From JAKBCQ01 sp021807585 (GTDB lineage Bacteria > Planctomycetota > Planctomycetia > Isosphaerales > Isosphaeraceae), in assembly GCA_027325115.1 (NCBI GenBank), contig DAHWFG010000096.1, forward strand, positions 1 to 11,571: a DNA stretch of 11,571 bases, given 5' to 3'. The notes under the pieces were generated by a model. That model searched no databases, was not told the origin of the DNA, and was given only the letters and a program-made list of their open reading frames with translations. Below are positions 1 through 5,900 of this stretch, in pieces (the first letter of the stretch is position 1; each line of letters opens with the position of its first letter). The position numbers and the translations under genes are program-made.

Positions 1-1028
1 TTTCGAGCGAGCCAAACGAACGGGTTGAGCCAGTGCGCCGCGATCGCGAAACGAAGCAAAATGTTCCAGAAATAATCATTTCGCTTGATGTGCGCAAATT
101 CATGGATTAGAATCGCCTCGATCATCTCGGAGGTCGCGGCCGCGACGAGCCGATCGGGAACGAGGACGACGGGGTTTCGCGCTCCGACGACGGTCGGCAC
201 GTCGACCTCGATCGATCGCATCAATCGAACCCGCGGTACGACCCCGATCCGATTGCGCAGTTGTTCGAATTTCGCGAGCCAAGCTTCGTCTACAAGCGGC
301 ACGGCGTTTTTACCGAGCCCCGAGGCGCCCCGAATTCCGCCGATCAACCGAGCCAGTAAGATCAAAGCGACAAAGCCGTGGCTCCAGATAAAAAAAGTTC
401 CATACGGTAAATCGATACCGGAGCGCGATCGAGCCGAAATCGCTGATTTTAGAATCGGATCGCGCTCTCGCGTTTTATTTTTCAGTGTATCTTTATCTCT
501 TGAATTCAAGCCGACCGGAGCGGCGTGATCCCGCGTCGAGTCGACGTCGATCGACGCGAGCTCGATCGAAGGCCGCGACGTTTTCGACTCGACGCGGGAA
601 CTTTTCGGTTCGTTCACGTGCTCGTACGATCCGATCGGTATCGGCGTTGAAACGGCCTTGATCGCTGCTTTCGGATCGCGTTCGAGCTCGGCGAATTTCG
701 GATCGGAGATTAGATGAACGTTCACGTTAGGATTCGTCGCTCGCGCATGGAAAATTCCGATAATTTTTCCGACGATCGCTTCGGTTTGGGTACGGATCGG
801 CGCTGTGAGCGCGGCGGGAACGAGCGCGATCGCGGGGGCGAGCAACCAGCCGACGGTACAAGCGTTCCAGACCGCCGATTTGGCGCGGCAGCGATTACGA
901 CCGAGTGCGAGATGAGCGATCAGGGCGATCAATCCGAGAATCAGCCCCGTCGCAAAGACGTCGATTTCGAACGCGAAGAGCGTCCTCGGCTCGGCGATCG
1001 ACCGCCCCAAAATCGCATACATGATCAT
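1..1028 (-). CDS. blaR1: M56-family (BlaR1/MecR1-like) membrane metallopeptidase, 3' end outside window
   Basis: An open frame reads without a stop for 342 codons from an ATG at 1028-1026 to the window edge. It shows the zinc-peptidase motif HEFAH (H309, E310, H313) followed by IKRNDYFWN and an NPFVW stretch, as expected for peptidase family M56. Predicted membrane segments lie at about residues 25-43, 53-74 and 210-230. Residues about 78-208 form an unusually long, polar, low-complexity linker. In the known family, signal binding activates the protease, which causes cleavage of the partner BlaI repressor. The start overlaps the blaI stop (ATGA), so the two are probably co-translated. The third zinc ligand and any C-terminal sensor domain lie beyond the window, so a beta-lactam sensor cannot be claimed. 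Many planctomycete M56 proteins lack a penicillin-binding sensor. The family call is firm; the symbol is by analogy. Confidence 0.88.
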   Translation of the reverse strand, partial: MIMYAILGRSIAEPRTLFAFEIDVFATGLILGLIALIAHLALGRNRCRAKSAVWNACTVGWLLAPAIALVPAALTAPIRTQTEAIVGKIIGIFHARATNPNVNVHLISDPKFAELERDPKAAIKAVSTPIPIGSYEHVNEPKSSRVESKTSRPSIELASIDVDSTRDHAAPVGLNSRDKDTLKNKTRERDPILKSAISARSRSGIDLPYGTFFIWSHGFVALILLARLIGGIRGASGLGKNAVPLVDEAWLAKFEQLRNRIGVVPRVRLMRSIEVDVPTVVGARNPVVLVPDRLVAAATSEMIEAILIHEFAHIKRNDYFWNILLRFAIAAHWLNPFVWLAR

Positions 1029-1414
1029 TTCTCCGATCTGCTTTTTTTGGTCTTGAGCCTGGTTTTGCGGAGTTGCTCGAGTTGTTCGGGAGTGATGTGT
1101 TCGTCCTCGATGAGTCTGAGGACGAGCTGTTCGGCGGAGCCTTCAAAGAATTGCTTGAGAACTCCGCTGATCGCGGCCTTTTGAGCCTTCGTACGCTCAG
1201 CCGCTGGTTTATATAAATACGCTTTGCCGGTCTCGACATGTTTGACGTATTGTTTGGTTTCGAGAACGCGAAGGAGCGTTCGGACGGTGGAATCGTGGGG
1301 ATCTCCCGAGAGTTCGCCGCGGATCTGATCCGCGGTCGCCTCACCCATCCGCCACAACACGTCCATGATCTCCGCCTCGCGTCCCGTCAGCGTTTTGGAT
1401 GCCGGCCTCGCCAC
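1025..1414 (-). CDS. blaI: BlaI/MecI/CopY-family transcriptional repressor
   Basis: This 129-residue protein matches the usual BlaI length. The N-terminal half is a winged helix: LTGREAEIMDVLW at residues 9-21, then a recognition-helix region HDSTVRTLLRVLETK at 40-54 and a wing around HVETGKAYLYKP at 59-70. The C-terminal half (about 80-116) is the dimerisation domain, with the FFEGSAEQLVLRLIEDE block typical of the family and containing the region where the M56 partner cleaves BlaI homologues. The start is GTG at 1414-1412, supported by GGAGG at 1427-1423 with an 8-base spacer. The gene overlaps the M56 peptidase gene by four bases and shares its promoter. A palindrome between promoter and start suggests autorepression. 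The real target genes are not in the window. The C-terminal tail is lysine/arginine-rich. Confidence 0.95.
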   Translation of the reverse strand: MARPASKTLTGREAEIMDVLWRMGEATADQIRGELSGDPHDSTVRTLLRVLETKQYVKHVETGKAYLYKPAAERTKAQKAAISGVLKQFFEGSAEQLVLRLIEDEHITPEQLEQLRKTRLKTKKSRSEK

Positions 1415-1433
1415 GTCGATTTCCTCCGTATTT

Positions 1434-1449
1434 CGTTAATTTATTAACG
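1434..1449. promoter_or_regulatory. Perfect inverted repeat ahead of blaI, candidate BlaI operator
   Basis: CGTTAAT-TT-ATTAACG is a perfect 7-bp inverted repeat with a 2-bp centre. It lies just downstream of the predicted transcription start and upstream of the blaI Shine-Dalgarno. A dimeric repressor bound here would block its own transcription. Classical BlaI/MecI operators are built on TACA...TGTA, so this would be a divergent version. That it is an operator is inference. Confidence 0.5.
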
Positions 1450-1459
1450 GGCCATCTGG

Positions 1460-1488
1460 ATCATACGGGGGAGCGATCGGGTCGACAA
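1460..1488 (-). promoter_or_regulatory. Sigma70-like promoter of blaI-blaR1
   Basis: On the minus strand TTGTCG (1488-1483) is followed after exactly 17 bases by TATGAT (1465-1460). These match the -35 and -10 consensus at four and five of six positions. Transcription would begin near 1453, right at the edge of the 1434-1449 palindrome, leaving a leader of about 40 bases before the GTG start. Confidence 0.6.
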
Positions 1489-1628
1489 GGGGCGTCCGAT
1501 CAAAAATCGGGCGGAATCGTTGAAGACCTCGCTGCGTCATGGCGCTGTTGAGGGTCGGTCGAAAAAAACAAGTCGCTCGGTGTGCGAACCCGACGCGATC
1601 GCCGAATCTCCGTCCTTATCCAAGCCAT

Positions 1629-1647
1629 GCGAGCGCAGCGCGCTCGC
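1629..1647. repeat. GC-rich 8-bp hairpin, REP-like intergenic palindrome
   Basis: GCGAGCGC-AGC-GCGCTCGC is a perfect 8-bp stem with a 3-base loop, placed between divergent genes and only four bases from a second palindrome. Its form resembles repetitive extragenic palindromes. Whether it recurs in the genome cannot be seen from one copy. Confidence 0.45.
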
Positions 1648-1650
1648 TAC

Positions 1651-1664
1651 AACCATGCATGGTT
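1651..1664. repeat. 14-bp perfect palindrome AACCATGCATGGTT
   Basis: Both halves are exact complements with no spacer, which suits a dimeric DNA-binding protein better than an RNA hairpin. It lies about 40 bp upstream of the lysR -35 element, within reach of a regulator of that gene. It may instead be part of the same extragenic element as the hairpin at 1629-1647. Confidence 0.4.
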
Positions 1665-1703
1665 TAGGATGATACGTTTTTTTTCATTTGGACCGCGAGG
1701 GGG

Positions 1704-1734
1704 TTGACTTCTCTTCGCACGCTCGCTTTACTAT
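1704..1734 (+). promoter_or_regulatory. Probable promoter of the lysR gene
   Basis: TTGACT at 1704-1709 is a near-consensus -35. Two overlapping -10 candidates follow: TTTACT (1727-1732, 17-bp spacer) and TACTAT (1729-1734, 19-bp spacer). The leader to the chosen ATG would be about 60 bases. The stretch is AT-rich against its surroundings. Confidence 0.5.
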
Positions 1735-1758
1735 TAACAATCCCAATAACGTGCGAAG
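1713..1758. promoter_or_regulatory. 9-bp inverted repeat bracketing the lysR -10 region
   Basis: CTTCGCACG (1713-1721) and CGTGCGAAG (1750-1758) are exact inverted copies 28 bp apart, one arm in the promoter spacer and the other just past the predicted transcription start. Half-sites placed this way could let the LysR protein repress itself, as many family members do. No protein assignment is possible from sequence alone. Confidence 0.4.
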
Positions 1759-1801
1759 GACAGTATCGGTAAAAGCGTATCTGGACCGATGGGTTGAAGC
1801 G

Positions 1802-2767
1802 ATGCAGCTTGAGACGCTCAAAATCTTTTGCGATGTCGTGCGGTGGGCGAGCTTCTCGCGCGGCGCTCGGGAAAACGAGATTTCCCAGTCGTCGGCGAGC
1901 CAGGCTGTGCACCAGCTTGAATCGCGTCTGGGCGTTAAGTTGATCGATCGATCGAAGCGTCCGCTCGTCCTCACTCCCCAGGGGAAGGTGTATTACGAGG
2001 GATGCAAAGATCTCGTCGAGCGTTATATGGAGGTTGAGAACCGCGTGAAGGCGCTCCACGACGAGCACAACGTGGTGGGAACGGTGACGGTGGCTTCGAT
2101 CTATTCGGTCGGGCTGAGTCACATGACGCGCTTCGTTCAAAGGTTCATGCAAACGTACCCCGGCGCGAAGGTGAAGCTCGAATTCCTCCATCCGACGCGG
2201 GTCGTTGAAAGCGTGCTTTCCGAAGACGCCGATCTGGGGCTCGTTTCGTACCCCAAGCGGCGTCCCGAACTCAATGTGACTCCCTGGCGCGACGAACCGA
2301 TGACTTTGGTCGTCTACCCGAGGCATCCGCTCGCGAGTTTCGATTCGATTCCCGTCGATCGGTTGACGGGTGAACGATTCGTCTCATTTGATGAAGATCT
2401 GTCGATTCGTCGTGCGATCGACCGGTATTTACGCTCTCAGAATGTTCATGTGGAAAATTCGCTTCAGTTCGACAATATCGAGAACATCAAGCGAGCCGTC
2501 GAATCCGAAGCGGGGGTCGCGATTCTCCCCCTGGCGACTATCGAGCGGGAATTGAGGGCGGGAACCCTGGCCGCGGTCGCGCTCGCGGGTCCGCCTCTCT
2601 CTCGGCCGATCGCGATCATCCACAAGCGAAGCAAGCAATTGGGATTGACCGCATCGCGTTTTTTCAAGCTGTTGACGGACGAGGGATCCCGCGACGGCGA
2701 CGTTCGGGCGTCGATCGCGGAGGACGGCCTCGAACGACGCCCAAAACCCGAACCTCAACCCGTCTAA
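1802..2767 (+). CDS. LysR-family transcriptional regulator, candidate regulator of gltBD
   Basis: The protein is 321 residues from the ATG at 1802, a normal LysR length. The winged helix-turn-helix covers about residues 1-60: LKIFCDVV, a helix pair around SFSRGA and ISQSSASQAVHQLESRLG, then LIDRSKRPLVLT. A linker helix follows to about 87. The effector-binding domain (periplasmic-binding-protein fold) starts near GTVTVASIYSVG and runs to about residue 290. The last 25 residues are a charged, proline-rich tail. The frame is open upstream as far as a TTG at 1688, but that would place the promoter inside the gene; the family start MQLETLK fits 1802, though its Shine-Dalgarno is poor. The gene ends 141 bases before gltB on the same strand. 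A GltC-like role is inferred from position only; CysB-like or other effectors remain possible. Confidence 0.93.
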   Translation: MQLETLKIFCDVVRWASFSRGARENEISQSSASQAVHQLESRLGVKLIDRSKRPLVLTPQGKVYYEGCKDLVERYMEVENRVKALHDEHNVVGTVTVASIYSVGLSHMTRFVQRFMQTYPGAKVKLEFLHPTRVVESVLSEDADLGLVSYPKRRPELNVTPWRDEPMTLVVYPRHPLASFDSIPVDRLTGERFVSFDEDLSIRRAIDRYLRSQNVHVENSLQFDNIENIKRAVESEAGVAILPLATIERELRAGTLAAVALAGPPLSRPIAIIHKRSKQLGLTASRFFKLLTDEGSRDGDVRASIAEDGLERRPKPEPQPV

Positions 2768-2784
2768 CTTCGGGCGTACGAAGT
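2767..2784. other. Small stem-loop right after the lysR stop
   Basis: ACTTCG-N6-CGAAGT forms a perfect 6-bp stem directly at the lysR stop codon. There is no T run after it, so it is at best a weak terminator, and readthrough into gltBD remains possible. It shares the CTTCG/CGAAG half-sites with the repeat at 1713-1758, so a regulator site is an alternative. Confidence 0.3.
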
Positions 2785-2808
2785 CCGATTCGACCCTCCG
2801 GCGACCCG

Positions 2809-2836
2809 TCGACCATGAATCGCCAAAAGCGGTCGA
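2809..2836. promoter_or_regulatory. Dyad over the gltB -35 region, candidate activator site
   Basis: TCGACC (2809-2814) and GGTCGA (2831-2836) are inverted copies separated by 16 bp. The dyad covers about -57 to -30 relative to the predicted gltB transcription start, where LysR activators often contact DNA. The right arm occupies the -35 position, which otherwise matches the consensus badly. A role is inferred. Confidence 0.35.
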
Positions 2837-2850
2837 TATGAACAACAACA

Positions 2851-2859
2851 TGGTATAAT
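2851..2859 (+). promoter_or_regulatory. gltBD promoter with extended -10 element
   Basis: The sequence TGG-TATAAT has a perfect -10 hexamer (2854-2859) preceded by the TGn extension at 2851-2853. No good -35 is present 17 bp upstream (GGTCGA at 2831-2836), a pattern typical of extended -10 or activator-dependent promoters. Transcription would start near 2866, giving a leader of about 43 bases that carries a small GCCG-CAA-CGGC hairpin (2877-2887) just before the Shine-Dalgarno. Confidence 0.65.
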
Positions 2860-2908
2860 CACGCGATTTGATTTGTGCCGCAACGGCGTGTAGGAAAGGC
2901 GAAGTACG

Positions 2909-5900
2909 ATGAGCTCAGGACAAATTCCTCCCCAAGGCCTGTACGATCCCGCTTACGAGCACGACGCGTGCGGCGTCGGCTTCGTCGTCGACCTGAAAGG
3001 ACGCAAAACGCACAAATTGGTGCGCGACGGTTTGACGGCTCTCGTCAATCTCGACCACCGGGGAGCGTGCGGTTGCGAAGACAACACCGGCGACGGCGCC
3101 GGAATCCTCATCCAAATTCCCCACGCGTTCCTCGCCAAACGCTGCGCCGCGATCGGAATCGATCTGCCCGACCCCGAACGGTACGGCGTGGGATCGTTCT
3201 TCACCTCCCCCGACGCCGATCAACAAACCTTCGGCATGAAATTATTTGAATCGATCGTGGCCGAAGAGGGGCAAGCCTTTCTCGGTTGGCGTCCGCTGAA
3301 AACGGACAACTCGACGCTCGGCCCAAGCGCACGAGCCGTCGAACCGACGATGTTCCACGCGATCGTCGGCCGAAGCGGCAAAACCAAAGACGCCGACGCC
3401 TTCGAACGCAAGCTCTACGTCATCCGTAAGCGGTTCGAAGCCGCGATCGTCGATTCCGGGCTCGACGATCATAAATTCTTTTACTTCTCGAGTCTGTCGT
3501 GCCGCGTCGTCGTGTATAAAGGAATGCTCACACCGGCGCAATTGGGCGCCTACTTCGCCGACGATCTCGCCGACTCCGACCTGACGAGCGCGCTTGCGCT
3601 TTATCACTCAAGATTCAGCACCAACACCTTCCCAAGCTGGGAATTGGCGCACCCGTATCGGATGATCGCGCACAACGGCGAAATCAACACCCTGCGCGGC
3701 AACATCAACTGGATGACGGCGCGCGAGGCGCTTTTTGAAAGCAAAGTGTTCGAACCCGGCGACGTCGCCAAATTGACCCCGATCATCCGCGAGGGACTCT
3801 CCGACACCGCGTGCCTCGACAACGCGATCGAACTCCTCGTCCGCGCCGGCTACTCGCTCCCCCACGCGATGATGACCCTCATCCCCGAGGCGTGGGAAAA
3901 TCATGAAACCATGTCTCAAAGTAAAAAGGATTTTTATAAGTATTATTCGTGCCTGATGGAGCCTTGGGACGGTCCCGCGTCGATCGGCTTCACCGACGGC
4001 AAGACGATCGGCGCCGTTCTCGACCGCAACGGTCTCCGTCCTTCGCGGTACTGGGTGACGACCGACGGCCTCGTGATCATGGCGTCCGAGGTCGGCGTTC
4101 TCGACATTCCCCCCGATCGAATTCTCAAGAAAGGGCGTCTGGAACCGGGGAAGATGTTCTTGATCGATCTCGACGAGGGACGGATCGTCGACGACGACGA
4201 ACTCAAGCATCGGATCGCGTCGGCGAAGCCTTACGGTCGCTGGCTCGCCGAGAACCTCGTTTCGCTCGATGATCTTCCCGAGGCGCCCCACGTTCCCGGT
4301 CCCAATCACGAAACGCTCTTGCATCGTCAACAGGCGTACGGATACACGCTTGAAGATCTTAAGTACATCTTGGCGCCGATGACGAACAACGGCGAAGAGG
4401 CCGTCGGGTCGATGGGAACCGACACCCCGCTCGCGGTCCTCTCGGATCGGTCGCAACCGTTGTTTAATTACTTTAAACAGTTGTTCGCGCAGGTAACAAA
4501 CCCGCCGCTCGACGCGATCCGCGAGGAACTCGTCACTTCGGTGCTGACCGCGACCGGAAGCGAGGGAAACCTGCTCGAGCCGACCCCCAAGAGCTGCAAG
4601 CTGATCGCGCTCGAAACTCCGATCCTCGACAACGACGAACTCGCCAAACTCAAGCTCCTCGACGGGTCGAACGGATTCAAATCGGCCGCTTTGTCAATGT
4701 TATTCCAGGCGTCCGAGGGGGCGAAGGGGCTCGAACGAGCCCTCGACCTGCTTTTCGACCGCGCCGTCGAGGCGATCCAAAACGGCGCAAATTTGATCAT
4801 CCTTTCACATCGCGGGATCGACGCCAAGAACGCGCCGATTCCTTCGTTGCTCGCTTGCTCGGGGCTGCATCATCATCTGGTGCGGCGGGGGATGCGAACC
4901 CGCGCCGGGCTCGTGATCGAAGCCGGAGACGCCCGCGAGGTGCACCATTTCGCGCTCCTCCTCGGCTACGGCGCGGGATCGATCAACCCCTACGTCGCGT
5001 TTGAAACGCTCGACGACATGATCCAACAAGGGCAAATCAAGCCCGAGATCGACCACGCCGAGGCGGTCAAACGCTATCGCAAGGCGATCAAGAAGGGGGT
5101 CGTCAAGGTGATGTCCAAAATGGGCATCAGCACGATCCAAAGCTACCGAGGCGCTCAAATCTTTGAGGCGATCGGCCTTTCACGTGAATTTGTGGACAAG
5201 TATTTTGACAAGACCGCGTCGCGAATCGGCGGAGTCGGCCTTGAAGAGATCGCCGCCGAGACGCTCCATCATCACGGTCGCGCCTACTCGAACGTCGAGG
5301 TCGGCCCGTCGCTGCTCGATTGGGGGGGCCAATACCAGTGGCGACGCGACGGCGAATACCACCTGTTCAATCCCGAAACGGTCTACCGCCTCCAACACGC
5401 GACCCGATCGGGACGGTACGAGATCTTTAAATCGTACACCAAGGCCGTCGACGAACAAAACGAACGCCATTGCACGCTTCGAGGTTTGTTCAATTTTAAA
5501 AAAGGCCTGCGCAAACCCGTGCCGATCGACGAAGTCGAACCGATCGAGTCGATCGTCAAGCGATTCGCGACCGGGGCGATGTCGTACGGGTCGATCAGCG
5601 CCGAGGCGCACGAGACGCTCGCGATCGCGATGAATCGACTCGGCGGGAAAAGCAACACCGGCGAAGGGGGCGAAGACCCGCGCCGGTACGTCCCCGACGC
5701 CGGCGGCGACAGCCGCAAAAGCGCCATCAAACAGGTCGCCTCGGGGCGGTTCGGCGTCACGAGCGAATACCTGGTCAGCGCCGAGGAGATCCAGATCAAA
5801 ATGGCGCAGGGCGCCAAGCCGGGGGAGGGGGGGCAATTACCCGGCCACAAGGTTTGGCCGTGGATCGCCAAGGTGCGCTTTTCGACCCCGGGCGTCGCTC

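Larger units (their letters stand above)
1489..1703. other. Divergent intergenic region, no gene seen
   Basis: I find no credible small gene here. It holds a minor hairpin (CCGAT-N5-ATCGG, 1496-1510), a strong GC-rich hairpin (1629-1647), a 14-bp palindrome (1651-1664) and a run of eight T at 1677-1684. The T run sits roughly 55-65 bases upstream of the predicted start of lysR transcription, so it could act as an UP-like element. It is too far from the hairpins (12 bases or more) to make a normal intrinsic terminator, and no plus-strand transcript is expected upstream. Confidence 0.5.

Noticed and set aside
714..1184. Plus-strand frame opposite the blaI-blaR1 junction
   Set aside because: The minus-strand frames carry the BlaI fold and HEFAH motif; the plus-strand translation is arginine-rich and featureless.
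1629..1684. Hairpin plus eight T as an intrinsic terminator
   Set aside because: The T run begins 12 bases after the nearest palindrome and 29 after the hairpin, and no gene is transcribed towards it from the left.
1688..1801. N-terminal extension of LysR from a TTG at 1688 (or GTG at 1751)
   Set aside because: The longer form would include the -35/-10 elements and adds residues not seen before the conserved MQLETLK start; no Shine-Dalgarno supports it.
1664..2326. 220-codon minus-strand frame across the lysR promoter and gene
   Set aside because: It would run through the lysR HTH coding region and promoter; the LysR protein is unmistakable, this one has no motif.
2768..2908. Riboswitch or small RNA in the gltB leader
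   Set aside because: Only short hairpins (4-6 bp) are visible and the leader after the predicted start is about 43 bases; no known aptamer pattern such as a glutamine riboswitch could be recognised.
3608..4456. 282-codon antisense frame in gltB
   Set aside because: Same reason: fully shadowed by the glutaminase domain coding sequence and no family resemblance.
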